This document shows, piece by piece, positions 1 through 10,010 of a DNA stretch of 64,000 nucleotides. The DNA is from Sulfitobacter litoralis. GTDB taxonomy: Bacteria > Pseudomonadota > Alphaproteobacteria > Rhodobacterales > Rhodobacteraceae. The position numbers and the translations under genes were made by a program. The notes below the pieces were generated by a model. The model had not been told where the DNA came from. It saw nothing but the letters and a program-made list of their open reading frames with translations, and searched no databases. The stretch's first letter is position 1; each line of letters opens with the position of its first letter. The stretch lies in the NCBI RefSeq assembly GCF_900103185.1, contig NZ_FNJD01000007.1, forward strand, positions 92,417 through 156,416, given 5' to 3'.

Positions 1-636
1 TTCAAGACAGGCGATCCCTGCCGCCCCCGCACCGTTCAACACGATCTGCACATCTTCGATCTTCTTGCCCGAAATGCGCAACGCGTTCAGCAGACCGGCG
101 GCACAGATCACCGCGGTGCCGTGCTGGTCATCGTGAAAAACGGGAATATCCATCTCTTCTTTCAGACGCTGCTCGATGATGAAACATTCCGGCGCCTTGA
201 TATCCTCAAGGTTGATCCCGCCGAACGTCGGCCCCATCAGCTTGACCGCATTGATGAACGCTTCGGGGTCTTCGGTGTCCAATTCAATATCGATCGAATT
301 CACGTCAGCGAAGCGTTTGAACAGGACCGACTTGCCCTCCATCACCGGTTTCGACGCCAGCGCCCCAAGGTTGCCCAAGCCCAAAACGGCTGTCCCGTTG
401 GAGATTACCGCGACCATATTGCCCTTGTTGGTATAGTCATATGCCAGCTCGGGATTATCAGCGATCGCTTCACACGGGACGGCAACACCGGGGGAATAGG
501 CGAGGCTCAGGTCCCGCTGGGTCGTCATCGGGACGGTTGCGGTGATTTCGAACTTGCCCGGCGTGGGTTCAAGGTGAAAGGCGAGCGCCTCTTCGGACGT
601 GATGCGGTTTTTGGTCACTAGAACGGCTTTCCTCAT
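1..636 (-). CDS. maeB: NADP-dependent malic enzyme, N-terminal part (cut by window edge)
   Basis: About 212 N-terminal residues can be read on the minus strand, and the gene continues past the left edge. It should convert malate to pyruvate and CO2 with NADP+, supplying NADPH and linking the TCA cycle to pyruvate. The reading begins near [18 protein letters not shown], followed by [53 protein letters not shown] and [11 protein letters not shown]. These are hallmark malic-enzyme segments, including the metal-binding EDI/DD residues. The last visible residues ([12 protein letters not shown]) are the start of the NAD(P)-binding Rossmann fold. In MaeB-type enzymes a C-terminal phosphotransacetylase-like domain normally follows and would lie outside the window. 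The gene diverges from mutS across about 160 bp. The start at 636 gives the usual family N-terminus. Confidence 0.9.
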   Translation of the reverse strand, partial: MRKAVLVTKNRITSEEALAFHLEPTPGKFEITATVPMTTQRDLSLAYSPGVAVPCEAIADNPELAYDYTNKGNMVAVISNGTAVLGLGNLGALASKPVMEGKSVLFKRFADVNSIDIELDTEDPEAFINAVKLMGPTFGGINLEDIKAPECFIIEQRLKEEMDIPVFHDDQHGTAVICAAGLLNALRISGKKIEDVQIVLNGAGAAGIACLE

Positions 637-795
637 GGTTTCCCGCTTGATATCGCCGATCGGCCCCTCACACAATCATGATGGCGCTCACGGTTTGCGC
701 GACGTCGCGGCGATGCCTCGCGTGCAAAGCCGGTCCGCCCTTTCGTCCGGAGGCGCGGTTTTGTACACAACGTTAACTCGAACCGGGGGCGCAGG

Positions 796-3441
796 GTGAC
801 CGAAGAAAAAATCACGCCAATGATGGCGCAATATCTAGAGCTTAAATCCCAGTACGCCGAAGCGCTGCTATTCTACCGCATGGGCGATTTCTACGAGATG
901 TTCTTTGACGATGCCGTCAATGCGGCTGAAGCGTTGGATATCGCGCTGACCAAACGCGGCAAACACGGGGGCGAAGACATCCCCATGTGCGGCGTTCCGG
1001 TGCATGCCGCCGAAGGGTATTTGCTGACGCTGATCCGCAAAGGTTTCCGCGTGGCGGTCTGCGAACAGATGGAAAGCCCGGCGGAGGCGAAGAAACGCGG
1101 CTATAAATCCGTGGTCAAACGCGATGTCGTGCGGCTGGTCACGCCCGGCACATTGACCGAGGAATCCCTGCTCGAAGCGCGGCGCCACAACTATCTGGCC
1201 GCCTTCGCTGAGGTCCGCGATGGCCATGCGTTGGCGTGGGTTGATATCTCTACCGGTGCGTTTCACGTGATGCCCCTGACCCTGTCGCGTCTCGGCCCCG
1301 AACTGGCACGTCTGGCCCCGTCAGAGCTGATCGTGTCAGAGGCCAAAGAGGCCGATTTGCGTGATTTAGTATCTGATTTTGATATCTCACTTACCCCAAT
1401 CGCCCGTTCCGCCTTTGATAGCAGCGGGGCAGAAAAACGGGTCTGCGATCTGTTCGGTATCGGATCTCTGGATGCGTTCGGCAGTTTTGAGCGCGCCGAT
1501 ATCTCTGCCATGGGCGCGATCATTGACTACCTTGAGATCACACAAAAAGGCAAACTCCCCCTCCTGCGCCCGCCGCAGAAAGAGGCCGAGGCCCGCAGCG
1601 TGCAAATCGACGCCGCCACACGTCGCAATCTTGAACTGACACATGCGCTGACTGGTGGTCGTTCGGGCACGCTGCTGTCGGTGATGGACAAGTCTGTAAC
1701 CGCAGGTGGTGCGCGTCTGCTGGAACGGCGCATTTCGTCGCCTTCGCGTGTGTTAGAGACGATTCAATCCCGTCTGGACGCGATCAGCTTTGCCTATGAC
1801 ACACCGTCGATCCGCAATGACATCCGCCAGCATTTGCGCAACGTGCCTGATCTGGACCGCGCCCTGTCGCGCCTGTCGCTGGACCGCGGCGGCCCCCGTG
1901 ACCTTGCCGCCATCCGCAACGGCCTGACCGAAGCCGGCCATCTGGCCGACAAGATGCAAGCCGCCGCCCTGCCCGATCTGCTGGCCCAGGCCGCCAAAGG
2001 GCTTACCGGCCATGACAGCCTGATTGATCTGCTCGACGATGCGCTAATCGCCGAACCACCCCTGCTGGCCCGCGACGGCGGCTTTATCGCGCCCGGTTAC
2101 AACAGCGAGCTCGACGAAGTGCGCACCCTACGCGACGAAGGCCGCAGCGTCATCGCGCAGATGCAACAGGATTTCATCTCGCTCACTGGGATCTCGACGC
2201 TCAAGATCAAACACAACAACGTGCTTGGCTATTTCGCCGAGGTCACAGCGACCCATGCCGAAAAGATGCTGTCGGCACCGCTGTCCGATACCTTTATCCA
2301 CCGTCAGACCACCGCCAATCAGGTCCGTTTCACAACCGTGGAACTGTCAGAGATGGAGACAAAGATCCTCAACGCGGGCAACCATGCGTTAGAGATTGAA
2401 AAGCGGCTCTATGAAACACTGAAATGTTCAATTTTGGACCACTCCGGCCCCATCGGCGTCGCCTCGGCCGGACTGGCAGAAATTGATTTGGCCACCGGTC
2501 TGGCCGAGCTTGCGCAGTCTGAGAACTGGGTGAAACCCCGCGTCGATAATTCACGTGCTTTCGACATTCAGGGGGGTCGTCATCCGGTCGTGGAACGCGC
2601 CTTAGCCCAGCAATCGGGCAGCCCGTTTATTGCCAACGATTGTACCCTGTCGGCCGATGGCGACAACGCGAACATCTGGCTGCTGACCGGTCCCAACATG
2701 GCAGGTAAGTCGACCTTCCTGCGGCAGAATGCGATCATCGCCCTGATGGCGCAAATGGGCAGCTACGTGCCTGCCGCCACCGCGCACATCGGCCTGATCA
2801 GCCAGATTTTCAGCCGTGTCGGCGCCTCTGACGATCTGGCACGAGGCCGTTCCACGTTTATGGTCGAAATGGTCGAAACCGCCGCGATCCTCAATCAGGC
2901 AGACGACCGCGCGCTGGTGATCCTGGATGAAATCGGGCGCGGCACCGCGACCTATGACGGCTTGTCCATCGCGTGGGCCACGCTGGAACATCTGCACGAC
3001 ATCAACCGTTCGCGTGCGCTCTTTGCCACGCACTACCACGAAATGACCGCGCTTTCGAACAAATTGGGCGGGGTCGATAATGCCACTGTCGCAGTTAAGG
3101 AGTGGGACGGAGAGGTGATTTTCCTGCACGAAGTCAAGAAAGGCGCGGCCGATCGGTCTTATGGCGTGCAGGTTGCGCAGCTTGCCGGATTGCCGGCCTC
3201 CGTCATTGCCCGCGCTCGTGTCGTGCTTGAAGCGTTGGAAAAAGGCGAACGCGAAGGCGGCGCGACGCAGAAAACACTGATCGACGACCTCCCCTTGTTT
3301 GCCGTGGCGCCGGCACCTGCGCCTCAACCCAAACAGAGCTCCAAGCTCGAAGAAACGCTGGCCGAGATTATCCCCGACGAGCTCTCTCCACGTGAAGCGC
3401 TCGACCTGCTCTACAAACTAAAAGAGGCGGCCAAAACCTGA
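796..3441 (+). CDS. mutS: DNA mismatch repair protein MutS
   Basis: This 881-residue protein is full length for MutS, the mismatch-recognition ATPase that recruits MutL. The mismatch-wedging Phe-X-Glu motif is in GDFYEMF (residues 30-36). The ABC-type ATPase domain has Walker [10 protein letters not shown] near residue 632 and a Walker B/signature stretch with [13 protein letters not shown] near 710-722, followed by FATHYHEM. The C-terminal tail ends with the short dimer/tetramer-type helix ([14 protein letters not shown]). The chosen start is GTG at 796; ATG codons at 820/823 (residues 9-10) would also leave all domains intact. It diverges from the malic enzyme gene and is followed by the convergent grpE. 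Confidence 0.97.
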   Translation: MTEEKITPMMAQYLELKSQYAEALLFYRMGDFYEMFFDDAVNAAEALDIALTKRGKHGGEDIPMCGVPVHAAEGYLLTLIRKGFRVAVCEQMESPAEAKKRGYKSVVKRDVVRLVTPGTLTEESLLEARRHNYLAAFAEVRDGHALAWVDISTGAFHVMPLTLSRLGPELARLAPSELIVSEAKEADLRDLVSDFDISLTPIARSAFDSSGAEKRVCDLFGIGSLDAFGSFERADISAMGAIIDYLEITQKGKLPLLRPPQKEAEARSVQIDAATRRNLELTHALTGGRSGTLLSVMDKSVTAGGARLLERRISSPSRVLETIQSRLDAISFAYDTPSIRNDIRQHLRNVPDLDRALSRLSLDRGGPRDLAAIRNGLTEAGHLADKMQAAALPDLLAQAAKGLTGHDSLIDLLDDALIAEPPLLARDGGFIAPGYNSELDEVRTLRDEGRSVIAQMQQDFISLTGISTLKIKHNNVLGYFAEVTATHAEKMLSAPLSDTFIHRQTTANQVRFTTVELSEMETKILNAGNHALEIEKRLYETLKCSILDHSGPIGVASAGLAEIDLATGLAELAQSENWVKPRVDNSRAFDIQGGRHPVVERALAQQSGSPFIANDCTLSADGDNANIWLLTGPNMAGKSTFLRQNAIIALMAQMGSYVPAATAHIGLISQIFSRVGASDDLARGRSTFMVEMVETAAILNQADDRALVILDEIGRGTATYDGLSIAWATLEHLHDINRSRALFATHYHEMTALSNKLGGVDNATVAVKEWDGEVIFLHEVKKGAADRSYGVQVAQLAGLPASVIARARVVLEALEKGEREGGATQKTLIDDLPLFAVAPAPAPQPKQSSKLEETLAEIIPDELSPREALDLLYKLKEAAKT

Positions 3442-3449
3442 CCGCCTCT
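3423..3449 (+). terminator. Possible hairpin at mutS stop codon
   Basis: An 8-bp inverted repeat (AGAGGCGG at 3423-3430 and CCGCCTCT at 3442-3449) with an 11-nt loop spans the mutS stop codon. Only a weak T-rich stretch (CTCATTTCC) follows, so a working intrinsic terminator is uncertain. Confidence 0.35.
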
Positions 3450-3502
3450 CTCATTTCCAAATGGATAAAATCCTCCCCGAAGGGCCGCTCTATCCCGGGC
3501 GT

Positions 3503-4066
3503 TTACCCTGCGGGGGTAGAGGATACGCCGACCTGCGCCGGACGCAGCAGACGGTCGTGCAACATGAAGCCTTCGGCGGCAACCTGAATGATATCGCCTG
3601 CTTTGGTGTCTGGCACCGGGGCCTCGAACATCGCTTGGTGGTGCTGCGGATCAAATTTTTCGCCCACTTCCGGGGCAATCACTTCGATACCGTGTTTCTT
3701 GAACACGCTCAGCAACTCGCGCATCGTCAGCTCGATACCTTCCAGCAACGGGCCGGAAATTGTGCGCTGCTCTTCCGTCGCGGCCTCCAATGCGCGTTTC
3801 ATATTGTCGTAAACTGGCAACATGTCTCGGGCCAGCTTTGACCCGCCATAGTTCTCTGCCTCGCGACGGTCTTTGTCAGACCGTTTGCGCGCGTTCTCTG
3901 CGTCGGCCAAGGCGCGCATAAAGCGGTCTTTCAGCTGATCGCGTTCGGCACGCAATTCGTCCAGTTCCAGCGCTTCGTCGTCAATCTCGGACATCTCGTC
4001 CGCATATGCCTCGGCCTCTGCGTCATCGATATCATCCAGAAATTCGTTCTCTTTCGGCTCTGCCAT
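3503..4066 (-). CDS. grpE: Nucleotide exchange factor GrpE
   Basis: The 187-residue protein matches GrpE, the cytoplasmic co-chaperone that releases ADP from DnaK. A very acidic N-terminus leads into a long helix (ELDELRAERDQLKDRFMRALADAENARKR), the GrpE dimerisation coil, followed by the family segment LLPVYDN-like MLPVYDNMKRAL. The C-terminal beta-wing carries FDPQHHQAM, matching the GrpE signature, and ends with GFMLHDRLLRPAQVGV. It lies 9 bp downstream of hrcA on the same strand, the usual heat-shock pair in alphaproteobacteria; dnaK is not in the window. The start ATG at 4066 is preceded by an AGGTG-like ribosome-binding site. Confidence 0.96.
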   Translation of the reverse strand: MAEPKENEFLDDIDDAEAEAYADEMSEIDDEALELDELRAERDQLKDRFMRALADAENARKRSDKDRREAENYGGSKLARDMLPVYDNMKRALEAATEEQRTISGPLLEGIELTMRELLSVFKKHGIEVIAPEVGEKFDPQHHQAMFEAPVPDTKAGDIIQVAAEGFMLHDRLLRPAQVGVSSTPAG

Positions 4067-4075
4067 AATTCACCT

Positions 4076-5140
4076 CTAGCTGCGGTTCGAAATCAGCTTT
4101 CCAACCAGCTGCGCCGTGTAATTCACAATCGGCACGATACGTCCATAATTCAGGCGCGTGGGGCCGATCACACCGACCGCCCCGATCACCTTACGATCAG
4201 CGTTCATATAAGGGGAAACCACCAGAGAGGAACCCGAAAGTGAAAAAAGTTTATTCTCAGAACCAATAAAAATGCGCACACCGTCGCCCGCATCGGCCAA
4301 TTCGAGGAATTCGGCGATGTCCCGCTTGCGTTCAAGGTCGTCAAACAGCTGGCGGATCAATTCAATGTTCTCTGCCTCGCCTTCGGCGTTGATCAGATTC
4401 GACCGCCCGCGCACGATCAATCGCTCGGGTGTCTCGCCCTCACCCTGCCATAAGGCCAGCCCGCTTTCGACGAGTTGCTGCGCCAGAATGTCGATCTGCT
4501 GGCGTCGCTGGCTGATCTCATGCGCGATGGTGCGCTGCAATTCCGAGATGGTTTTCCCCTCGACCAGCGCGTTCAGGAAATTCGCAGCCTCGCGCATGCT
4601 GCTGGGGGTCTGGCCCGGCGGGGGCGCAAACAAGCGGTTTTCCACGTGACCGTCTGAGAATACCAGAACCACCAGCGCCCTGTCGTGAGACAGTGAAACA
4701 AATTCGATATGCTTGATCGGCGCTTCGTGCTTTGGCGTCAGCACCAGTGAGGCGCCTTGTGTCACGCCAGACAGCGCCGACCCTACGCGATCTAGGATAC
4801 CACTGACATCCGCGTTGTTGCTGCCAACCGTCGCGTCGATCTTTTCGCGGTCCGTTTCTGTCGGATCGCCGATCTCGATCATGCCGTCGACGAACATCCG
4901 CAGGCCCATCTGCGTCGGGATACGGCCCGCGCTGACATGGGGGCTGCCAAGCAGGCCCATATATTCAAGATCCTGCATCACATTGCGAATGGTGGCCGCG
5001 CTGACCTTTTCGCTGAAATCCCGGGTCAGCGTGCGCGACCCTACAGGGTCCCCATTGGCCAGATAGCCTTCGACCACGCGGCGGAACACCTCGCGCGAGC
5101 GGTCGTTCATTTCATCTAAAACTGTTGGTACTTTGTCCAT
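4076..5140 (-). CDS. hrcA: Heat-inducible transcription repressor HrcA
   Basis: HrcA represses heat-shock operons by binding the CIRCE operator with GroEL help. The protein shows the N-terminal winged helix: LDEMNDRSREVFRRVVEGYL, then DPVGSRTLTR and VSAATIRNVMQDLEYMGLL with SPHVSAGRIPT, which is the family signature. The C-terminal GAF-like part ends with VVSPYMNADRKVIGAVGVIGPTRLNYGRIVPIV. I place the start at 5140 (MDKVPTVLDEMN, 354 residues) because homologous N-termini begin about there; an in-frame ATG at 5170 would add ten residues. It is the first gene of the hrcA-grpE pair and diverges from rph. I found no CIRCE inverted repeat upstream, so autoregulation through CIRCE is not supported here. 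Confidence 0.95.
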   Translation of the reverse strand: MDKVPTVLDEMNDRSREVFRRVVEGYLANGDPVGSRTLTRDFSEKVSAATIRNVMQDLEYMGLLGSPHVSAGRIPTQMGLRMFVDGMIEIGDPTETDREKIDATVGSNNADVSGILDRVGSALSGVTQGASLVLTPKHEAPIKHIEFVSLSHDRALVVLVFSDGHVENRLFAPPPGQTPSSMREAANFLNALVEGKTISELQRTIAHEISQRRQQIDILAQQLVESGLALWQGEGETPERLIVRGRSNLINAEGEAENIELIRQLFDDLERKRDIAEFLELADAGDGVRIFIGSENKLFSLSGSSLVVSPYMNADRKVIGAVGVIGPTRLNYGRIVPIVNYTAQLVGKLISNRS

Positions 5141-5240
5141 GTAGGCAGAAGTATGTGCGTCGGGGGGCAAACGTCAATCGGGGTTGCATCGCGCCGCAAC
5201 GCAGAGTTATCCCCAAAGACAAATGGAAAAGGAACACCCT

Positions 5241-5954
5241 ATGCGCCCCTCTGGTCGGAAACTTGATGAACTGCGTGCCGTGTCGATTGAAACCGGCTTT
5301 ACCAAACACGCCGAAGGATCGGCCCTGATCAAGATGGGTGACACCCACGTGCTGTGTACAGCAACGATCGAAGACCGCGTGCCGCCGTTTATCAAAGGCT
5401 CCAGTTTGGGATGGGTTACCGCCGAATACGGTATGCTGCCGCGCGCCACCAACACCCGCATGCGCCGCGAGGCCGCGATGGGCAAACAAGGCGGACGCAC
5501 CGTCGAAATTCAGCGCCTCATCGGTCGCGCCCTGCGTGCCGGCGTGGATCGCAGCGCTTTGGGCGAACGTCAAATCACTATCGACTGCGACGTGCTGCAG
5601 GCAGACGGTGGCACACGTTGCGCGTCTATAACGGGCGGTTGGGTCGCATTGAAGCTCGCCGTAAATAAGCTCATGAAGGCCGGCGATGTCATCAGCGACC
5701 CGCTGGTTGATCCGGTCGCCGCGATTAGCTGCGGCATCTATGCGGGCCAGCCGGTGCTGGACCTTGATTACCCCGAGGATTCCGAAGCGGGCGTTGACGG
5801 TAACTTTATCATGACCGGCAGCGGCAAATTGATAGAGATCCAGATGAGCGCCGAAGGCTCCACCTATTCGCGCGACCAGATGAACCAGCTGATGGACCTC
5901 GCCGAAAAGGGCGTGGCAGAGCTGGTCGAGAAGCAAAAGGCAGCCACCGCATGA
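5241..5954 (+). CDS. rph: Ribonuclease PH
   Basis: RNase PH is a phosphate-dependent 3'-5' exoribonuclease that trims tRNA precursors. The 237-residue length is typical. Recognisable segments are [12 protein letters not shown] at the start, [24 protein letters not shown], the [11 protein letters not shown] and [13 protein letters not shown] substrate/phosphate-binding regions, and [17 protein letters not shown] with the catalytic-site aspartates. An in-frame upstream ATG at 5184 exists, but the start at 5241 has an AAAAGGA ribosome-binding site and the conserved N-terminus. It overlaps rdgB by 4 bp (ATGA), indicating translational coupling in an rph-rdgB-hemW operon. Confidence 0.97.
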   Translation: MRPSGRKLDELRAVSIETGFTKHAEGSALIKMGDTHVLCTATIEDRVPPFIKGSSLGWVTAEYGMLPRATNTRMRREAAMGKQGGRTVEIQRLIGRALRAGVDRSALGERQITIDCDVLQADGGTRCASITGGWVALKLAVNKLMKAGDVISDPLVDPVAAISCGIYAGQPVLDLDYPEDSEAGVDGNFIMTGSGKLIEIQMSAEGSTYSRDQMNQLMDLAEKGVAELVEKQKAATA

Positions 5955-6562
5955 CCCGTAAACTCACCGGCGACCAGATCCTGGTCGCCACCCACAACGC
6001 TGGCAAGTTGCAGGAAATGGCAGAGCTTTTCGCCCCCTTCGGCGTCACCGTCAAAGGCGCCGCTGAGATGAACCTGGCAGAGCCGGAAGAAACTGAAAGC
6101 ACCTTCGTCGGCAATGCCCGCATCAAAGCACTGGCAGCGGTCGAGGCAACAGGCCTTCCCGCGCTAGCAGATGATTCCGGGATCGAAGTCGAAGCGCTGG
6201 ACAATGCACCCGGCGTCTATACCGCCGATTGGTCCGAAACGCCCAACGGCCGCGATTTCGTCATGGCGATGACCAAGACCCACAATCTGTTGGAAGAGGC
6301 GAACGCCCCCCACCCGCGCCGCGCGCGGTTCTGCGCGACATTGGTTTTGGTCTGGCCTGACGGCCACGAAGAGATTTTCGAAGGCCGCGTGAATGGCACT
6401 CTCGTCTGGCCCATCCGAGGCGACATCGGTCATGGCTATGACCCGATGTTCCAACCCGACGGGCATGACCAGACCTTTGGCGAAATGTCTGCCGATGCCA
6501 AGAACGCAATCAGCCACCGTGCGGATGCTTTCGCCAAAATGATCTCTGCCTGCTTTGACTGA
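5951..6562 (+). CDS. rdgB: dITP/XTP pyrophosphatase (RdgB/HAM1 family)
   Basis: This 203-residue enzyme should hydrolyse non-canonical purine nucleoside triphosphates (dITP, XTP, ITP) to monophosphates and keep them out of DNA and RNA. The N-terminal nucleotide-binding segment is [12 protein letters not shown], the metal/catalytic region is [13 protein letters not shown] with APGVYTADW, then [18 protein letters not shown] and [15 protein letters not shown] near the C-terminus. All are family hallmarks. It overlaps rph by 4 bp upstream and hemW by 8 bp downstream, so the three genes are probably co-translated. Confidence 0.97.
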   Translation: MTRKLTGDQILVATHNAGKLQEMAELFAPFGVTVKGAAEMNLAEPEETESTFVGNARIKALAAVEATGLPALADDSGIEVEALDNAPGVYTADWSETPNGRDFVMAMTKTHNLLEEANAPHPRRARFCATLVLVWPDGHEEIFEGRVNGTLVWPIRGDIGHGYDPMFQPDGHDQTFGEMSADAKNAISHRADAFAKMISACFD

Positions 6563-7712
6563 GGATTGGCGTCAGGGCGGCTTTGGCCTTTATATTCATT
6601 GGCCTTTCTGCGAGGCTAAATGCCCCTATTGTGACTTTAACAGCCATGTTAGTCGCTCAATTGACCAACGCGCTTGGCGTGACGCCTATCTGTCAGAGCT
6701 GGAACGCGGCGCGGCCGAAACCCAAGGGCGTGTGTTGAACGCTGTCTTTTTCGGCGGCGGCACCCCAAGCCTGATGGACCCTGACGTCGTCGCGGACGTC
6801 ATCGCCGCAATCCGGCGCCTTTGGCCAACAGCTAATGACTTGGAAATTACACTTGAAGCGAACCCAGGCTCGGTTGAGGCCGATCGCTTCGCCGCCTTCC
6901 GACAGGCCGGCGTTAACCGTATTTCTATGGGGATACAGGCGCTGAACGACGCTGACCTGAAACGGCTTGGGCGTATTCATACTATAGCAGAGGGGCTGGC
7001 AGCGTTCGATATTGCCCGCACGACATTTGACCGCGTCAGCTTTGATTTGATCTATGGACGCCAGAATCAGACTTTAGCTGACTGGCAGACCGAGCTAAAG
7101 CAGGCCCTATCCCTCGCGATAGACCATATGTCTTTGTACCAATTGACGATCGAACAAGGCACCGCCTTTGGGGATCGCTATGCGGTCGGAAAACTTCGCG
7201 GGCTTCCGACCGATGACCTTGGCGCCGATATGTATGCTGCAACCCAGGACATTTGCGGAGAGATGGGTATGCCATCTTACGAGGTGTCTAACCATGCGCG
7301 CGACGGTGCCCAATCGCGGCATAACCTCATCTACTGGCGGTACGGCGATTACCTAGGCATTGGTCCCGGGGCGCATGGGCGTTTAACCCAGAATGGTAAT
7401 CGGTTTGCGACCGAATGCTTCAGCAATCCTAAACGCTGGCTTGATGCAAGCGTAAGTGGAGCCACAGAAAAACCCCGCGAGCTGCTTACCACCGAGGATC
7501 AAGGCAGCGAGTTTTTGATGATGGGTCTGCGCTTGAAAGAAGGTGTCGACCTTCGACGTTACGAGGCCCTCGCGGGTGCCCCCCTATCAACAAAGAAAAT
7601 CACCCAGATGCAGGACATCGGGATGATTTCTAGCGTTCAAGATCAGCTTTTCGTCACGGATCAGGGCTTTATGGTGCTGAACGCTATCCTGGCCGAGCTA
7701 TTGTCTGACTAA
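6555..7712 (+). CDS. hemW: Radical SAM heme chaperone HemW
   Basis: HemW is a radical-SAM protein of the coproporphyrinogen-oxidase-like family; characterised members bind heme and deliver it to respiratory proteins rather than oxidising coproporphyrinogen. The N-terminus carries LYIHWPFCEAKCPYCDFNSHV with the CxxxCxxC cluster motif (the HNR-type family lacks the extra HemN N-terminal segment). FFGGGTPSLM, ITLEANPGSVE and RISMGIQALND follow, and later ISYEVSNHAR-like YEVSNHARDG and IGPGAHGR. At 385 residues it is the short HemW size. The start is a TTG overlapping the end of rdgB. Its stop codon overlaps the stop of the convergent parB by three bases. Confidence 0.94.
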   Translation: MTEDWRQGGFGLYIHWPFCEAKCPYCDFNSHVSRSIDQRAWRDAYLSELERGAAETQGRVLNAVFFGGGTPSLMDPDVVADVIAAIRRLWPTANDLEITLEANPGSVEADRFAAFRQAGVNRISMGIQALNDADLKRLGRIHTIAEGLAAFDIARTTFDRVSFDLIYGRQNQTLADWQTELKQALSLAIDHMSLYQLTIEQGTAFGDRYAVGKLRGLPTDDLGADMYAATQDICGEMGMPSYEVSNHARDGAQSRHNLIYWRYGDYLGIGPGAHGRLTQNGNRFATECFSNPKRWLDASVSGATEKPRELLTTEDQGSEFLMMGLRLKEGVDLRRYEALAGAPLSTKKITQMQDIGMISSVQDQLFVTDQGFMVLNAILAELLSD

Positions 7713-8596
7713 GAAGCCGACAAACGTTGGCAGAGCTCGTCCAGCTCATCCATCGTTGTGTAATGCAATACCATCTGGCCGGCTTCCTGCCCGGGTTTAT
7801 GGTTAAGCGTTACCTTTAGGCCCAGATTAGCCGACAGATCCCCCTCAAGTGCGCGGGTGTCTGCATCTTTCTCACCTGTCGGACGCGCAGTGCGCTTTTC
7901 GGAGCCTCCGTTTTCGGCCTGATGCTCTTTCTTGATCAAAGCCTCGGCAGCCCGTACTGACAAGCCACCTGCAATAATCTGCTTCGCCAACTTTTCAGGG
8001 TTCTTTGACGGCACCAAGGTCCGTGCGTGTCCGGCCGTCAGATCACCCTGCCGTACCAGTTCCAGCACATCTTCGGGCAGGTTCAAAAGCCGCAGCAAGT
8101 TCGCAATATGGCTTCGACTTTTACCCAAGGCTTCAGCCATTTTTTCCTGCGTGTGCCCGAAACGATCCATCAGCTGCCGATACCCTGCAGCTTCTTCAAT
8201 CGAGTTGAGGTCCGCGCGCTGAATGTTTTCGATAATCGCGACTTCAAGAACTTCAACGTCGGTAAATTCGCGAACAATGATCGGCAGCTCGTGCAGCTGC
8301 GCCATCTGTGACGCACGCCAGCGCCGTTCACCGGCAACAATCTCGAAGGTTCCGTCGTCGCGGCGGCGCACGATCAGCGGCTGGATAACGCCCTTTTCGC
8401 GGATCGAATTTGCGAGGTCATCCAGATCCTGCGGATCAAACCGCTTGCGTGGCTGCTCCGGGTTAGGAGAAATTTTTTCAATCGGAACATATTGTTCCGC
8501 TGCGCCTTCTGATGCCACCGTTTGTGTCTCCGCTACATCTGCCATCAACGCCGACAATCCGCGGCCCAAACCGCGTCGTTTGTCTCTATCTGCCAT
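7709..8596 (-). CDS. parB: Chromosome partitioning protein ParB
   Basis: ParB binds parS centromere sites near oriC, spreads as a CTP-dependent clamp and loads SMC. The 295-residue protein has the N-terminal ParA-stimulating basic segment RRGLGRGLSALM (8-18), the CTPase/ParB-N domain with NPEQPRKRF and GERRWR (89-94), and a helix-turn-helix around 149-170 (TQEKMAEALGKSRSHIANLLRL) that would contact parS. The C-terminal dimerisation part ends LDELCQRLSAS. It lies 15 bp downstream of parA. Two perfect parS sites sit in the neighbouring rsmG and mnmG genes. Confidence 0.97.
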   Translation of the reverse strand: MADRDKRRGLGRGLSALMADVAETQTVASEGAAEQYVPIEKISPNPEQPRKRFDPQDLDDLANSIREKGVIQPLIVRRRDDGTFEIVAGERRWRASQMAQLHELPIIVREFTDVEVLEVAIIENIQRADLNSIEEAAGYRQLMDRFGHTQEKMAEALGKSRSHIANLLRLLNLPEDVLELVRQGDLTAGHARTLVPSKNPEKLAKQIIAGGLSVRAAEALIKKEHQAENGGSEKRTARPTGEKDADTRALEGDLSANLGLKVTLNHKPGQEAGQMVLHYTTMDELDELCQRLSAS

Positions 8597-8611
8597 TGTC
8601 TGACCCCTTAT

Positions 8612-9412
8612 TTATATAACACTATTTGCCAGTACTTCTTGCGCAAGATCGCGATATGCTTTCGCTCCCTTCGATCCACTGTCATAGCTCAAAACCGGCA
8701 TCGCATAGCTCGGTGCCTCGCTAACACGGACATTCCGCGGAATCACAGTTTTATATACCAGCTCACCCAAATTGCTCCGGGCGTCCTGTTCAACCTGCTG
8801 AGACAGATTATTCCGCCGATCATACATCGTCAGAAGAACTCCCTCGATACGCAGGTCTTTATTTCCGTTCTGCCGCACCTCTCGAATTGTAAGCATCAGC
8901 TGCGAGAGACCTTCCAAAGCAAAAAATTCGCTTTGTAGTGGCACCAGAACTGAATGCGCCGCAATCATCGCGTTCACTGTCAGCAAGTTCAGCGATGGGG
9001 GGCAGTCGATCAATATATAGTCAAATGCGTAGCTGTCCATTTGGGTCTGACGCAAAGCATCATGCAAAAGAAAGCTGCGCTTCTCATTGGAGATAAGCTC
9101 CATATCTGCCGAGCTCAGGTCAACCGTCGCAGCAACGATATGCAAACCCTTCGTCTCGGTCGACATGATAACCTGGTCTAGATCAATATCTTCGAGCAAT
9201 AATTCGTAAGTTGTGAATTCTCTATCATCAAGCTCGATGCCCAAACCCGTCGATGCATTCCCCTGCGGGTCTAAGTCTATCACAAGAACACGTTGCTTTT
9301 GCTCGACCAATGCGGCAGCCAAATTAATCGTCGTTGTGGTTTTGCCCACCCCACCCTTCTGGTTCGCAATTGCGATAATCTTTGGTCCTGATGGCCGAGA
9401 CAGGTCAGACAT
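8612..9412 (-). CDS. parA: Chromosome partitioning ATPase ParA
   Basis: This is a 266-residue ParA/Soj-type ATPase that forms the nucleoid-bound gradient along which ParB-parS complexes move. The deviant Walker A KGGVGKTTT (residues 19-27) is preceded by IIAIANQ. Walker A' is in VLVIDLDPQGNASTGLG and Walker B in FDYILIDCPPSLNLLTVNA. The short N-terminus (no DNA-binding extension) marks it as the chromosomal type. It overlaps the end of rsmG by 8 bp and precedes parB on the same strand. Confidence 0.97.
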   Translation of the reverse strand: MSDLSRPSGPKIIAIANQKGGVGKTTTTINLAAALVEQKQRVLVIDLDPQGNASTGLGIELDDREFTTYELLLEDIDLDQVIMSTETKGLHIVAATVDLSSADMELISNEKRSFLLHDALRQTQMDSYAFDYILIDCPPSLNLLTVNAMIAAHSVLVPLQSEFFALEGLSQLMLTIREVRQNGNKDLRIEGVLLTMYDRRNNLSQQVEQDARSNLGELVYKTVIPRNVRVSEAPSYAMPVLSYDSGSKGAKAYRDLAQEVLANSVI

Positions 9413-10010
9413 GTTTGATTTCCTTGATCTTAAGGATTGCGGCAGCGCTGTTCGTCTTACTCGGGATCGCCTCGCAGGTATAGGCCCACTTCAATTTTGC
9501 CACGCTATGCTCTTCACGCCAATTTCCGCCCTTCGGAAAGAGTGCAGTTCCAGATGGGCTCATATGAAGGCTCGCAAATCCCATGAGGGTAGATAGATCG
9601 GCGAGTGCCCGTGCGCTAAGCACATCTGCAGACAATGGCTCGATGGACTCAATCCGATGATTTACCACCAGCGCGCTGAGATTAAGTTCGCGAATGGCCG
9701 TGCGCAGAAATACACACTTTCTCTGATCGCTCTCGACTAGGGTGAATCTGGTATCTCTTCCCTCTTGCTCTGCCATTAGGGCAAGTATTATTGCAGGGAA
9801 GCCGCCCCCACTGCCTAAATCGACCCAATGGTCCGCCTTTGGTGCGTGGGCATAAAGCTGCATAGAATCCCGAATATGCCGATCCCACAGTTCGGAGACG
9901 CTAGACTTGGAAACGAGATTAATCTTCGCCGTCCATTTTTCTACGAGATCTGAAAAAAGCTCGAGCTTTTTTAATGTTTCACGTGAAACATCGCCCTCTG
10001 GTACCGTCAT
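9405..10010 (-). CDS. rsmG: 16S rRNA (guanine(527)-N7)-methyltransferase RsmG
   Basis: RsmG (GidB) methylates N7 of G527 in 16S rRNA. The 201-residue protein has the SAM-binding fold with WVDLGSGGGFPAIILAL and LVESDQRKCVFLRTAIRELNL, both typical of the family, and ISARALADLSTLM-like SARALADLSTL. The N-terminal peptide DVSRETL is encoded by a perfect parS palindrome (9975-9990), so this stretch serves both coding and centromere functions. It abuts mnmG by one base (10010) and overlaps parA by 8 bp. Confidence 0.96.
   Translation of the reverse strand: MTVPEGDVSRETLKKLELFSDLVEKWTAKINLVSKSSVSELWDRHIRDSMQLYAHAPKADHWVDLGSGGGFPAIILALMAEQEGRDTRFTLVESDQRKCVFLRTAIRELNLSALVVNHRIESIEPLSADVLSARALADLSTLMGFASLHMSPSGTALFPKGGNWREEHSVAKLKWAYTCEAIPSKTNSAAAILKIKEIKHV
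9975..9990. other. parS: parS centromere site inside rsmG
   Basis: The 16-bp sequence TGTTTCACGTGAAACA is a perfect palindrome identical to the broadly conserved bacterial parS consensus. It lies within the first 20 codons of rsmG, about 5.3 kb from the proposed oriC and close to parAB, whose ParB should bind it. Confidence 0.93.

Noticed and set aside
1262..1277. GTTTCACGTGATGC, a parS-like half site in mutS
   Set aside because: Differs at four of 16 positions on one arm, so no more than a partial match.
4990..5240. Possible CIRCE operator before hrcA
   Set aside because: No TTAGCACTC-N9-GAGTGCTAA-like inverted repeat was found in the hrcA-rph gap.
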